Assembly (NCBI RefSeq): GCF_018448885.1
Contig: NZ_RCWB01000031.1
Span: 1 to 64,000 of the forward strand
Direction: 5' to 3'
Source of the DNA: Photorhabdus caribbeanensis
Lineage (GTDB): Bacteria > Pseudomonadota > Gammaproteobacteria > Enterobacterales > Enterobacteriaceae
Length of the DNA stretch: 64,000 nt
Position 1 is the first letter of the stretch. Each line of letters starts with the position of its first letter. Below the pieces are notes generated by a model that did no database searches, was not told the origin of the DNA, and worked only from the letters and a program-made list of their open reading frames with translations. Position numbers and translations under genes: made by a program. Shown here piece after piece: positions 46,100 to 55,262 of this stretch.

Positions 46100-46660
46100 T
46101 TAGTCATACGCTATTTTCACGGTCAGGTTCCCTTTGGACTCTGCGGCTTTTACCGCCCCCACACCAAGCTTAGCCAGCCCTACTTTAAGCGTGATGGCAT
46201 TATCACCGGCTACTGCGGGACTGTATGAGGCATCTTTTAGGTTAACTGGCGCACCTGGCGGGATAAGCTTGTCATTTATCGTCAGGCCAATCGCATGGTC
46301 GGTAATTGCAGCATTACCAGTGGAGTTAAGAAGCTGAAAATAATTGCCTCCTGGTCCTGCTGCGGTGCCGCCAACCGTCAATTTAGCGCTTTTCGCGGAA
46401 CTCCACAGAGGGCATTTTTCCGTTTTAATCGTGACGAATTTTTGCGTGTTAGTTAAAATTGCGCCATCTCCCTTCCCAGAAAAATCAGATACCAAAGCGG
46501 CGAGACTAACAGGCTCTATTGCTGCAAACTTACAAGTCTCTGCGGTCACTGAAGAGTTTACTGTCAGGGTACCGGCACTCACTTCCTCCGCCATCGCCTG
46601 CGACATCCCCCCCAGACACAGCGCCGCTATCGCACAGGTCTTCAAAATGTGTTTTTTCAT
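46100..46660 (-). CDS. Probable major fimbrial subunit, operon 1
   Basis: A 186-residue pilin, first gene of the operon, with a signal peptide (AIAALCLGGMSQAMA), a Cys pair (TAETCKF and KTEKCPL) and a C-terminal NLTVKIAYD beta-zipper motif. Small residues and Lys/Ala-rich strands are typical of a polymerised shaft subunit. It is not closely similar to the MrpA-like pilin at 54594. A 470-bp upstream region separates it from the MrpJ-like gene of the other operon. Confidence 0.85.
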   Translation of the reverse strand: MKKHILKTCAIAALCLGGMSQAMAEEVSAGTLTVNSSVTAETCKFAAIEPVSLAALVSDFSGKGDGAILTNTQKFVTIKTEKCPLWSSAKSAKLTVGGTAAGPGGNYFQLLNSTGNAAITDHAIGLTINDKLIPPGAPVNLKDASYSPAVAGDNAITLKVGLAKLGVGAVKAAESKGNLTVKIAYD

Positions 46661-47133
46661 TTCATCGATTCCTTTTATTTATTCGATACATTTTGACTAA
46701 AACAACATCACGACAAGTTAAACAACCAGATCGCTAATGCGCTGCGTTTTACTTGTCATTTGAGTTATTTTTATTTGCTGATTAACTAATCTGAATTTAG
46801 TTAAACCGTCGCTAACATATCTATTTCTGAGCGGGAAATATTGAATGGCAGTTTGTTCTCTTTTTGAGACAATTAGTTATTAACCCCGACATATTCAACA
46901 TTAATTCCTAAACGTTATGGTGTCGGGAGTATTTGTTCCTTAATTAAATTACTATCTGAACTTTAATAACTTCGTCAAAATGGGAGATAAATAAGAATGG
47001 ACTTTTTAATTTGTGGTAATAACGTTGTGGTAATAACATGGCTAACGAATAAATCATAAAAGTGACCGTTCCGTCGGTCACGAAACTCAGTCATCAACTG
47101 GTTTATAGATCCCCTGATTGGCGTCGAGATCAG
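46661..47133. other. Promoter region of fimbrial operon 1
   Basis: 473 bp without a gene. It contains a direct repeat GTGGTAATAAC (twice, near 47014-47037) and a hairpin at 47062-47081 that probably ends the preceding operon. I found no inverted repeat pair of the kind that flanks the other fimbrial promoter, so phase variation by inversion is not evident for this operon. Confidence 0.45.
47062..47081 (-). terminator. Probable terminator after the MrpJ-like gene
   Basis: A GTGACCG/CGGTCAC stem with a short loop, followed on the minus strand by TTTTA, 53 bp after the MrpJ-like stop. It should separate the two fimbrial operons, perhaps incompletely. Confidence 0.55.
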
Positions 47134-47439
47134 TTAACATCCAAATTTACCCAATGTAGCCTCCGCAATAGGGATATATTGGTCTGTTAATTTATTGATG
47201 CTGTTATTGGCTACAGGATAACTACAATCAAGGAAAAACCAGTTTATCGGCGTCTCCAATATTGAAGCTATCTGTACCAGATGGGATAAATTAATTCGGT
47301 TTATCCCTCTCTCATAACGTGAGAGTTGTTGTTGACTAATACCTATTTTTTCCGCCAATTTTACCGCGGTCATACCCAACTCTTTCCTTCTTTTTTGAAT
47401 ACGCTTCCCTACTAATAGATGATCTTGTTTCATTTTCAT
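47134..47439 (-). CDS. MrpJ-like XRE-family regulator at the end of the fimbrial operon
   Basis: A 101-residue protein with a Cro/CI-type helix-turn-helix at residues ~10-65 (GKRIQKRRKELGMTAVKL, then KIGISQQQLSRYERG). Its size, domain and position as last gene of an MR/P-like operon match MrpJ of Proteus, which represses flagellar genes when fimbriae are made. Photorhabdus has related genes at the ends of fimbrial operons. It would thus couple fimbria production to reduced motility. It starts 29 bp after the adhesin stop. Confidence 0.82.
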   Translation of the reverse strand: MKMKQDHLLVGKRIQKRRKELGMTAVKLAEKIGISQQQLSRYERGINRINLSHLVQIASILETPINWFFLDCSYPVANNSINKLTDQYIPIAEATLGKFGC

Positions 47440-47468
47440 CCCAGCCTTTAAATTAAAAAAACACCTTT

Positions 47469-48284
47469 TTATGGCATCGCCAAAATTATTGCTCCTGATC
47501 CTGAGAAAGGTCCTGCCTCTACTCTGCCATTTTTCTGTAAAATTGATTTCACTGTAACGGGTACATTTCCTCCAGCCGGTACAAACACAGCAACACCGTC
47601 TTCACCATTTTTCTCATTTAATAGCAATTTAGCTTTCAAGCTACCATCACTTCTTAAAGGTACTAATCCCCTGTCAGGTCCCGTCGCTGTCACAATAATC
47701 TCGATATCTACATTACAGGTTACATTGATATTTTCCGCTCTGGTGGCCCCTTCCAGTTTTGCCTCATCAATACTACCGTAATTAAGTTCAACGGAGCCTT
47801 CACTGACCTGACAAAATCCTATTGGCGGTGGTGCAACGCCACATAAAGATCCAGGTAATAATCTTCCATGAAAACCATTTTGATCGGTTTCATAAAATAA
47901 CCCGACACATTCCTGATGCGATCGAATCGCAGGACCAAAATGTTTTGCAACTCCAGTGATCGGAAAACTGGTATATTTCAATATCTCCGCCTGCACTTGT
48001 TTCATTGTCTTGAATCTTTCCACGCGAGTATTGAATATCCTATAGGGCTGCCCTGAATAACCATCAGCAAAATGGCGATGGTTAACCGATATCCAACACG
48101 CAGAATAACCATAACAAGGATTTGGCGTAAAATCGTTTTCTGGGTCCCAACGTTCAATGACAAAAGTATAATAGGCATTTGTCGGAATCCCCTCGGATTT
48201 AGTGATATATGAAAATATCGATGCAACCGCATTTGATGAAAACAGCGATAAAAGTACCAGGCAAACAGAGAATAACTTTTTCAT
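47469..48284 (-). CDS. MrpH-like two-domain fimbrial adhesin
   Basis: A 271-residue secreted protein with signal peptide (LFSVCLVLLSLFSSNAVA). The N-terminal ~150 residues contain a His-rich, Cys-stabilised receptor-binding region; H69 and H71 (NHRHF) and H115 sit close to the zinc-ligand histidines described for Proteus MrpH (72, 74, 117). Residues ~155-271 form a pilin-like domain that would dock to the tip through donor-strand exchange. It precedes the MrpJ-like gene, as mrpH precedes mrpJ. Confidence 0.8.
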   Translation of the reverse strand: MKKLFSVCLVLLSLFSSNAVASIFSYITKSEGIPTNAYYTFVIERWDPENDFTPNPCYGYSACWISVNHRHFADGYSGQPYRIFNTRVERFKTMKQVQAEILKYTSFPITGVAKHFGPAIRSHQECVGLFYETDQNGFHGRLLPGSLCGVAPPPIGFCQVSEGSVELNYGSIDEAKLEGATRAENINVTCNVDIEIIVTATGPDRGLVPLRSDGSLKAKLLLNEKNGEDGVAVFVPAGGNVPVTVKSILQKNGRVEAGPFSGSGAIILAMP

Positions 48285-48310
48285 TTAGTTACCTAATAAA
48301 ACTGTGCAAG

Positions 48311-48871
48311 TTAGTCATAATTCAGATTAAAGGTTGCAATCGCATGAAATGCACCTCGCTTAATCGTCTGGTTAGCTAGCGCAGTGGGTTCTGCCTGCAC
48401 ATATGCTTGCAGTACAATCAAGTTTTCCCTCTCTTTTAACGGATACTCTTCCCCCTCTTTATTCAACGACAACCGTTTGCCTTCTGCCGTTTCTATACCG
48501 ATGGCAATTCCAGCGGCTTGGCTCCCTGCACTTAACGCCAATAAGCCCGGCAACTGCGTATTTTCTATGCCGCTAAATGTCAGTTTAATCGATTTCCCCA
48601 CACTCATATCGCAACCAGATAATCTGAGTAGAAAAAGCTCACTATGGGTCCTGCCATGCAGATACAAATATTTCTCAGAAATTGTTGCAAAATCGAGCTG
48701 GATATCTTCATCACCCGATTTCATCGTGCAAGGTTCTTTAACCAATGCTCCGTGAAAACGCATATTATCCGCAGCCTGTACCACTTGATGGCCATAAACC
48801 GTGGCAGCGATAACCATAAAACCAACACGCAACACGAATAATTTTAAATATTTCATTAATTTTCCTTTCAC
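48311..48871 (-). CDS. Minor fimbrial subunit (MrpG-like)
   Basis: A 186-residue pilin with signal peptide (LFVLRVGFMVIAATVYGHQVVQA), start motif DNMRFHGALVKEPCTM, a second Cys in LSGCDMS, and the C-terminal FHAIATFNLNYD. The ATG overlaps the previous gene's stop. The DNM-FHG-L--PC pattern is shared with the next two upstream subunits, so these are related minor or adaptor pilins of an Mrp-type tip fibrillum. A 26-bp gap separates it from the adhesin gene. Confidence 0.82.
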   Translation of the reverse strand: MKGKLMKYLKLFVLRVGFMVIAATVYGHQVVQAADNMRFHGALVKEPCTMKSGDEDIQLDFATISEKYLYLHGRTHSELFLLRLSGCDMSVGKSIKLTFSGIENTQLPGLLALSAGSQAAGIAIGIETAEGKRLSLNKEGEEYPLKERENLIVLQAYVQAEPTALANQTIKRGAFHAIATFNLNYD

Positions 48872-49377
48872 TGGTATTCCGCCAGCAATGTCGCCGTCAC
48901 TTCAAATGCCCCTTCCGGCAACGTACTTCCTGGTTTTTTCACCGGCACCGCTTGTATTACCGGCTGTTTCTGCGACGTCACCGGAATACGCTCATTAAGG
49001 GTGAATGCTTTACCATCCAACGTCAGACGAATGCCTAAATCCGTAATATTGGTTTGCAACGCGGCGGCATCAAATGAGGTTGGCGGGCCAATCACGGTCA
49101 ATCCTAAACTCCAATCTGAAACATTAGGCGCACATACCAACTGGTAATTCACGGGCTTGGTATAATTCACCCCGTCTACCTGATGGATGCCGACATTGTT
49201 ACCAAAATCGACATCAATCATATTGCCGTCATTAATCACGCAAGGGGGCGCTTCAAGCAGTGTGCCGTGAAACCACATATTATCTGCCGCCTGTCCCGGC
49301 ATCACACTGATTAACCCCAAGCACGCACCCCAGAAAACACGGTAGATCAGAGGATTCATTGCATGTCTCCTGTTCAC
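48868..49377 (-). CDS. Minor fimbrial subunit (MrpF/G-like)
   Basis: A 169-residue pilin with signal peptide ending GQA. Mature start DNMWFHGTLLEAPPCVINDG, then DVDFGNNVGIHQVDGVNYTKPV and the C-terminal VTATLLAEYQ. It overlaps its neighbours by four bases at each end. The NDGNMIDVDFGN and DGVNY blocks are almost repeated in the adjacent subunit at 49374, showing gene duplication within the operon. Confidence 0.82.
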   Translation of the reverse strand: MNRRHAMNPLIYRVFWGACLGLISVMPGQAADNMWFHGTLLEAPPCVINDGNMIDVDFGNNVGIHQVDGVNYTKPVNYQLVCAPNVSDWSLGLTVIGPPTSFDAAALQTNITDLGIRLTLDGKAFTLNERIPVTSQKQPVIQAVPVKKPGSTLPEGAFEVTATLLAEYQ

Positions 49378-49940
49378 TGGTATTCAACCATCATGGTTGC
49401 ACCCGCGCCAAAGTCGCCGCCTCGCAATACCGCAGACATATCTTTTACCGGCACCGCATGTAATTCAGGAAAATTAGGATAGCTAAATTTCATCCAGTCA
49501 TTGACGGGCAATTTTCGTCCGTTATGAATAACGGCGATACCTAGCCCAGAGTGATTGGTTTGCAACACCGTTCGATCAAAACTGGCAGTGTTACCCGATA
49601 TCATCATTTTCATCGCATTAGCTGGCATTTTTTCACATCTCACCGTGTATTTGACGGGTTGCATATAATTAACCCCATCAATGCGGGTAATCATTACGTC
49701 GCCAAAGTCCACATCAATAGTATTGCCGTTATTAATCACACAAGGTGGAGGAGCGATAACCACACCGTAAATATTGACCGGTGTTTTACCCGCAAAATTA
49801 CTGACAGGTCTTGCGGCTAAATTTGTCAATAAATCAGCCTGAGCATTAACACTCAATAAACAGCCAAACAGTAATACGCGCCATTTTTTCTGCCTGCGAT
49901 GCTGTCTTTTTATTCTCAGAGAACACAGAGAATTAATCAT
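49374..49940 (-). CDS. Minor fimbrial subunit (MrpF-like)
   Basis: A 188-residue pilin with a basic N-terminus (RIKRQHRRQKKWR) before the signal hydrophobic core (VLLFGCLLSVNAQA). Pilin hallmarks: PPCVINNGNTIDVDFGDV, DGVNYMQPVKYTVRC, and the C-terminal AGATMMVEYQ. It is a clear paralogue of the next subunit. The ATG overlaps the stop of the previous gene. Confidence 0.8.
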   Translation of the reverse strand: MINSLCSLRIKRQHRRQKKWRVLLFGCLLSVNAQADLLTNLAARPVSNFAGKTPVNIYGVVIAPPPCVINNGNTIDVDFGDVMITRIDGVNYMQPVKYTVRCEKMPANAMKMMISGNTASFDRTVLQTNHSGLGIAVIHNGRKLPVNDWMKFSYPNFPELHAVPVKDMSAVLRGGDFGAGATMMVEYQ

Positions 49941-50517
49941 AATTCACCCTGAAATCCACTACCGCGCGATATTGCCCAATCCCTAGCGCTCTCGGCGTCC
50001 GCACCGGCGTCACGTAATATTCCAAGCTGTCCTGCCCGGCTGCTACAAAACGTGGACGTCCCCGCTCTCCCAACCGGATATCATTATTCGCGGTATCTGT
50101 TATCTGTAACCCCAACCCGGTGATACCGGCCACCTGCACCAGATGTGGATAATCGCGATCCGCTGGCGCCGCAAAACTGACCGTCGCCACCGGTTGTAAC
50201 TGATCCCACGTCAGATTGCCGGTCCGACTGTCATTGACTGCCCCTTTAGTTCTTAGACAATCACGAAACTTCAATGTGAACGGTATCGGCGTTCCTTTAT
50301 CACCTGGCTGGCGTAAGTCACTGTTTGGCGTGCTCCCCAGATTCACCTCCTGCCATGCAGAGGTCATGTCCAGTCGACAAGCCGCCTCAGTCAGCCCACC
50401 AAACACATGCAGTTCACCGTGCAACCCGTTTATGTCTGCGGCCCTTGCCTGACTCGCCGTCACCGGTATCAGCCAGATAGTCAGTGCCAGTACGCAACTT
50501 ATCCGCTTGATGTTCAT
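49933..50517 (-). CDS. Minor fimbrial subunit (MrpE-like)
   Basis: A 194-residue pilin with signal peptide (LALTIWLIPVTASQARA), DINGLHGELHVFGGLTEAACRLDM, a second Cys in KFRDCLRTKG, and the C-terminal YRAVVDFRVNYD. Placed directly after the chaperone gene as mrpE is. It starts 24 bp after the chaperone stop. Confidence 0.82.
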   Translation of the reverse strand: MNIKRISCVLALTIWLIPVTASQARAADINGLHGELHVFGGLTEAACRLDMTSAWQEVNLGSTPNSDLRQPGDKGTPIPFTLKFRDCLRTKGAVNDSRTGNLTWDQLQPVATVSFAAPADRDYPHLVQVAGITGLGLQITDTANNDIRLGERGRPRFVAAGQDSLEYYVTPVRTPRALGIGQYRAVVDFRVNYD

Positions 50518-50541
50518 CGTCGCCCCTCCCGACTTTACCCA

Positions 50542-51291
50542 TCACGACGAACGTTCAGTCACCTGACAATGGTTCCCCGCACAACTAAAAGTCAATTGCG
50601 GTCGGCCACCATAATCATTGACATACGTCAGTACTGGCGCACTCCCTAATGCGCCGACACTACCACTCAGCACCGCACTACTTTTAGGCGCTATCATAAA
50701 TGGTTTAAAGCCCGCTACCGTCTCTCCCTTAAGCTGGCTCGATGCATCCACCACAGTGATGTAATACGGTGTCGGATTGTTCACCTGATATCGATCCCCC
50801 TTACGGGTCAAAGTCATCTTCTCTTGCCACGGATTATCCAAATCGGTGCGGCTGGCAAAAATGGCTTTCGGGCGATAGAACAGCTTGATTCGAGTTTGTA
50901 GCGCAATCTGCAAGGTATTCGGCTTCTTACTGCGCGGCGGAATTTCACGCAAATTAAAATAGAACAAGCTTTCCCGATCTTGTGGTAACTGTGCGATTGT
51001 TGGCAGTGACTGTATTTTCACCTGACTCTTAGCGCCCGGCTCCACCCGCTGTACCGGCGGCGTCACGACTAACGGACCATTGATTTTGTTACCCTGTTCA
51101 TCTTCTATCCATCCCTGCGCCAGATATGGCAACTCTTTGTTCTGGTTGCTGATATCCATACTGGTGGATTTGTCCTCGCCGTTAAACACGACGCGGGTAC
51201 GATCCAGCGCAATAGCCGCCATTGATTCACTGATCACTGACAGACTTAAGATAGCGATCGTGATTACATTGATTGTATTGTTCAATTTCAT
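50542..51291 (-). CDS. Periplasmic fimbrial chaperone (MrpD-like)
   Basis: A 249-residue PapD-like chaperone with signal peptide (ITIAILSLSVISESMAA), G1-strand donor region and basic pocket. Blocks: ALDRTRVVFNGEDKSTSMDI, PPVQRVEPGAKSQVKIQ, DRESLFYFNLREIPP, C-terminal VLTYVNDYGGRPQLTF. A C-terminal Cys pair (CAGNHC) is present. Single chaperone of this operon, following the usher as mrpD follows mrpC. Confidence 0.88.
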   Translation of the reverse strand: MKLNNTINVITIAILSLSVISESMAAIALDRTRVVFNGEDKSTSMDISNQNKELPYLAQGWIEDEQGNKINGPLVVTPPVQRVEPGAKSQVKIQSLPTIAQLPQDRESLFYFNLREIPPRSKKPNTLQIALQTRIKLFYRPKAIFASRTDLDNPWQEKMTLTRKGDRYQVNNPTPYYITVVDASSQLKGETVAGFKPFMIAPKSSAVLSGSVGALGSAPVLTYVNDYGGRPQLTFSCAGNHCQVTERSS

Positions 51292-51386
51292 GCTCTCAAT
51301 TACTCATGCTCAGAATAATCATTACAGATCACCGCGATACACTTCGGTGACAGCAATAAGGTTTTCACACTGCCAGTCAATCAAAG

Positions 51387-53942
51387 TTATGGTTGTTTGT
51401 TACCATCGGCCAGTTGGCAGAGCAGCAATAACGAAGCCATCTCTTCTACTTTTGGTAATTGATGTGGCAGCTCAATCACGCACTGCAATTCTCCATCCCA
51501 ACGCACATCCAGTTTCTCTCCGGGATTTATCCCGCTCAGGTAGGTGTTTCCACCATCACTGACGATACCGATCTCCCGTTGATCCTTATTCAGTACCGTT
51601 GCCCCAAACGGCGGCGCGCTACCGTCCGGCAAGCGGATCAGGGCCATCGCTTTTTCACCGGATATCACCTGGAATTTGCGATAACCAATCGCCCCTTCCG
51701 TCAGTGTTGCTTGTTGTACCGACCGTACGGCCTCCACATTGTCCGGCAGTTTGTTTAAATCAATACTCGCACTGTTACGGTAATAATTGTTCACATCAGA
51801 GATCACCGCTTTACCGAACATATTGGTATGGGTAATCGCGCCGAAACCTTTCACAGGTACGCCGCCGACACCATCGGTATCGACCATCAAACGGGTAGTA
51901 CCCGGCATATTAATGCGATGCAATGCCGCGCCTTTCGGCGTCACGGTCATGCCCCCCTGGATAGAAAGCGCTCCCGTGGTATAACGTCCATCCTGATAAC
52001 TGGCGCTGGTGGTCAGTTGAGCACGATCGCCGTAATGGGTTAAATAACCGTTAGCCGCAGCCTTGCCATCAATACTGGTGCCAACCGCTAAACGATAGTT
52101 ACTGTTTTCATTAATTCGGTCGTAATAACCTACCGTGTGGGAATTACCTTCCCGGTTGGCCATTGCGTTATAACTGATAGTTCCTGAATTACCCCACGGC
52201 AGGGATAATGTCATATACATCCCATCGTCATTTTTACCTTCATATTTATTACGGTAAGCAGACAGGTTCAGGTTAATGTTCTTATAACTTCCAATATCAA
52301 AATAGCGTGATATTGATACGTTATAGCGATCGTTATTCGAACGATTCCAGTAAGTCTGGTGGCTGTAATTCAAGTAGATACTGGTGCCAATATGTGTGAA
52401 CTGCTTGTTCAACATAATGGTGTAAAGTTCTTTATTGCTCTCCGCATCACCATCGTGGTAACGACGATCCAGATACTGGCTCATGCTCATAAAGTCTCGT
52501 TCCGAGAAACGATAACCGGCAAAAGTCACCTGGCTGTCATACTCCGCAAAACGCTTGGAATAACTGAGACGATAAGAGCCGCCAGTCAACGTTTGGTCCT
52601 CAGCCGGTAAGTGGGCGCGGGATTCAGTGACATCAAAGGAAAGCGCTCCGAAAGCCATCAGATCACGACCAACCCCCAACGACAACGCATTATAATCCCC
52701 GGCTCCCAGTATCCCGCCATACAGCGACCAACCGTTGTTTATTCCCCAGGAAAATTCGCCGATACCAAAGCCTGATCCTTCACTGTGATGCTTCCAATTA
52801 GTTGGCTTGCCCGCTGCCAGTTTGTACTGCACCCGGCCCGGACGGGTTAAATAAGGAATATTCGCGGTATCGATCTGAAATTCTTGTAAACCGCCATCCT
52901 GCTCCTCTACCCGTACATCCAGTTTGCCGCTCACTGCGTCATTGATGTCCTGAATACGGAATGGCCCTGGCGCGACTTGAGCCTCATACAACACTCGTCC
53001 CTGCTGACGAATCGTTACTCTGGCATTGGTTTTCGCCACCCCGGTCACTTCCGGCGCATAGCCGCGCAGGTTCGGAGGTAACATATTGTCATCCGTCACC
53101 AAACTGACTCCGGTAAAACGGAAGCTGTCAAAGATATTTGAATTGAGGTAATCCTCACCCAACGTGAGTTTAGCCTGCCAACGCGGTATTGCCCGGTATA
53201 AGTAATAACGGCTCCAATCCCAATTTTTCTCAGTGCTCCCTCCCCGCCCCGTGGTGTGGTTATACTGTGATTGCCAGTCTGCCCGCAGACGCCACGCCCC
53301 CAAATTTATCCCAGTCGTACCATTAGCGCTGATATTCTGATTTTCATTGCCCTTCGCCGGTTTAGAGACTTGGGCATTGACGTTATAGTCAAACATCATC
53401 CCGAAAATCCCTTCATCCCAACGTGACGGCGGGTCCCAGTCGGGTGAGCTATATTCGAGATAAGCTTGAGGTACGCTCAGGTATAACGTGTCACTGCTCA
53501 GATCGCCGCGCACCGTCATGCCCGGCAGCGTTTTAGTCTCCAGACACTGGTTATTGTTCCACCAAGAAATCTTTGATTCCCATTCCGCCTGCAACCCCAA
53601 CTGCTTCACCAATTCAGGCGTCAAACACGCCGCACTTCCTTGAGGATCATCCGGCGGAGCCATAAAAATGACCGACATTTCCGGCAATTCGCTTTTGTTC
53701 AACCTGATCGTCATCTGATAATCCCCTGGCATGATATAACCTGCACGGGAAAACTCTTTTAAATTAATCCGAGAACGATCCTGAACATCCAATACATCCG
53801 TATTAAATTCAATTTCCTCTTCCGCATACACCGCATGAGTACCGATTAAAGCCAACAATACCGAAATAATAAGAGGTTTCAGGACACACCGAACCGAGAC
53901 CACCTTGTCATATTCAGCGGTCGAACCCAAAAATAAAGCCAT
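51387..53942 (-). CDS. Outer-membrane usher (MrpC-like)
   Basis: An 851-residue FimD/PapC-type usher. After the signal (SVLLALIGTHAVYA) come the N-terminal domain (EIEFNTDVLDVQDRSRINL, FSRAGYIMPGDYQM), the barrel and plug (LRGYAPEVTGVAKTNARVTIRQ) and the C-terminal domains with Cys pair near the end (CVIELP, LLLCQLADG). It exports the Mrp-type fimbria. It lies 20 bp after the MrpB-like gene. Confidence 0.92.
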   Translation of the reverse strand: MALFLGSTAEYDKVVSVRCVLKPLIISVLLALIGTHAVYAEEEIEFNTDVLDVQDRSRINLKEFSRAGYIMPGDYQMTIRLNKSELPEMSVIFMAPPDDPQGSAACLTPELVKQLGLQAEWESKISWWNNNQCLETKTLPGMTVRGDLSSDTLYLSVPQAYLEYSSPDWDPPSRWDEGIFGMMFDYNVNAQVSKPAKGNENQNISANGTTGINLGAWRLRADWQSQYNHTTGRGGSTEKNWDWSRYYLYRAIPRWQAKLTLGEDYLNSNIFDSFRFTGVSLVTDDNMLPPNLRGYAPEVTGVAKTNARVTIRQQGRVLYEAQVAPGPFRIQDINDAVSGKLDVRVEEQDGGLQEFQIDTANIPYLTRPGRVQYKLAAGKPTNWKHHSEGSGFGIGEFSWGINNGWSLYGGILGAGDYNALSLGVGRDLMAFGALSFDVTESRAHLPAEDQTLTGGSYRLSYSKRFAEYDSQVTFAGYRFSERDFMSMSQYLDRRYHDGDAESNKELYTIMLNKQFTHIGTSIYLNYSHQTYWNRSNNDRYNVSISRYFDIGSYKNINLNLSAYRNKYEGKNDDGMYMTLSLPWGNSGTISYNAMANREGNSHTVGYYDRINENSNYRLAVGTSIDGKAAANGYLTHYGDRAQLTTSASYQDGRYTTGALSIQGGMTVTPKGAALHRINMPGTTRLMVDTDGVGGVPVKGFGAITHTNMFGKAVISDVNNYYRNSASIDLNKLPDNVEAVRSVQQATLTEGAIGYRKFQVISGEKAMALIRLPDGSAPPFGATVLNKDQREIGIVSDGGNTYLSGINPGEKLDVRWDGELQCVIELPHQLPKVEEMASLLLLCQLADGNKQP

Positions 53943-53961
53943 AACATTCCCAGATCGATGA

Positions 53962-54510
53962 TTAGTGATAATCCAGCCTGAACCGAACAGTGGTTCGATA
54001 CTGCCCCGCTTGCAATAACTGGTGATTACTCACCAATCGCATTGCGTAATTAAGCGTCATCTGCCCTGCCTGTAAGTCCCTCACCGGTAATGGCGAGCCC
54101 GGATACGCCTGATTGCCGTACATGTCGGTAATTTGTAACGCTACTCCTTGAGCCACACCAGATAAGCGGAAATTGTTCCCATCCGGTACGCCGTCAAACG
54201 TCACCTGAAAGTGGCGCCAATCGGGTTTAGCCAAGGTGGCGGAAGTTAGTGCACAGTTAATCAAACGGATGGAAAAGGGGCGCACTGGTCCCTGTCCATC
54301 ATGTATCATCCGGCTTACCGGGATCGTGGCTAACTCAATCGTCTGGTCACGGCTACCTGCGTCAATCGCACAGGCCGTATCAATGATGGTGCCTTGCATG
54401 CTAACGCGACCATATCCTTGTGTTCCTCGTAGAGCAGCCGTTTCAGCTGCAATAACACAGGAAAACATTAACAGGCAGGGCACTACAACAACGGCAGCAT
54501 ATCGACTCAT
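53962..54510 (-). CDS. Fimbrial subunit (MrpB-like)
   Basis: A ~182-residue pilin. The ATG at 54510 follows GGAGAG at good spacing; a TTG at 54537 is in frame. Signal (AAVVVVPCLLMFSCVIAA), then YGRVSMQGTIIDTACAID, Cys in LINCALTS, and the C-terminal YRTTVRFRLDYH. In MR/P fimbriae MrpB ends fimbrial polymerisation or anchors the shaft. It sits between the major pilin and the usher. Confidence 0.83.
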   Translation of the reverse strand: MSRYAAVVVVPCLLMFSCVIAAETAALRGTQGYGRVSMQGTIIDTACAIDAGSRDQTIELATIPVSRMIHDGQGPVRPFSIRLINCALTSATLAKPDWRHFQVTFDGVPDGNNFRLSGVAQGVALQITDMYGNQAYPGSPLPVRDLQAGQMTLNYAMRLVSNHQLLQAGQYRTTVRFRLDYH

Positions 54511-54593
54511 AACTTCTCTCCAGCTAAACTTATTCAAAACTTTTGATTAGGAAACGCCCGCCTCCCTGTCAGCGTTTCCGTGCATGAAAAGAC

Positions 54594-55133
54594 TTATTGA
54601 TAAGTCAGCTGGAAGTTAGCAATGCCGGTGAAATTACCCGGAACAACGGCATCAGGTGAAGTATCCCCCTGAAGATAGGCAGCAAAATGCAGATCATTAT
54701 TACCATCATGCAGAGCTACAGCCGGTGAGGGGGTGCCTAGTTTGATTTTGTTACCGCCCGCATCAGTGATCGCAATACCCGCACCTTTAGCAACGCCTTC
54801 GATACCTAGCAAACCATCACCGCCGGTGATGCTAGATTTGGCGCCAACAAACGTCGTGGTGACTGTACTTATCGTTTCAGTCGTACAGTTATCTAAAGAA
54901 ATTTTGAATGGCGTGGAAGAAGAACGGCCGCCGTTTTGCAAAGATTTGCTAGAAATAGAGCCCATTGGAACTACCTGATCAACCGTTTCCGGGGTGATAG
55001 AACAAGGCGCATCAGTAATAGACCCGGTAAAAGTCACCGTTCCGTGACCTTGGCTAGGATTCGCTGCATTGACAGAACCCGCAGCCAAAGCGACGCCTAA
55101 CCCCAGGGCCATAACCAATTTATTCAATCTCAT
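54594..55133 (-). CDS. Major fimbrial subunit (MrpA-like)
   Basis: A 179-residue pilin, first gene of the MR/P-like operon: signal peptide (LVMALGLGVALAAGSVNA), HGTVTFTGSITDAPCSI, Cys in DNCTTE, C-terminal GIANFQLTYQ. It forms the fimbrial shaft. Its 5' region contains a bulged hairpin (55190-55213) and, beyond that, the invertible element that should decide whether the operon is transcribed. Confidence 0.88.
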   Translation of the reverse strand: MRLNKLVMALGLGVALAAGSVNAANPSQGHGTVTFTGSITDAPCSITPETVDQVVPMGSISSKSLQNGGRSSSTPFKISLDNCTTETISTVTTTFVGAKSSITGGDGLLGIEGVAKGAGIAITDAGGNKIKLGTPSPAVALHDGNNDLHFAAYLQGDTSPDAVVPGNFTGIANFQLTYQ

Positions 55134-55262
55134 GTGAATTAATTCCTTGAATTTAAGGATAAAATACCCAATACCATAAAAAAATAACCGTGCAGGACTC
55201 CAGCTCCATGCACCCGATATTCGGCGCGAAATAGTTTAAAAATCTCGGATTAATATTTTTTT

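Noticed and set aside
46661-47133. Second invertible promoter for fimbrial operon 1
   Set aside because: No long inverted repeat pair was found; only a short direct repeat and a terminator hairpin are present.
51080-51562. 160-codon plus-strand ORF across the chaperone and usher genes
   Set aside because: It is antisense to two clear fimbrial genes and has no recognised domain.
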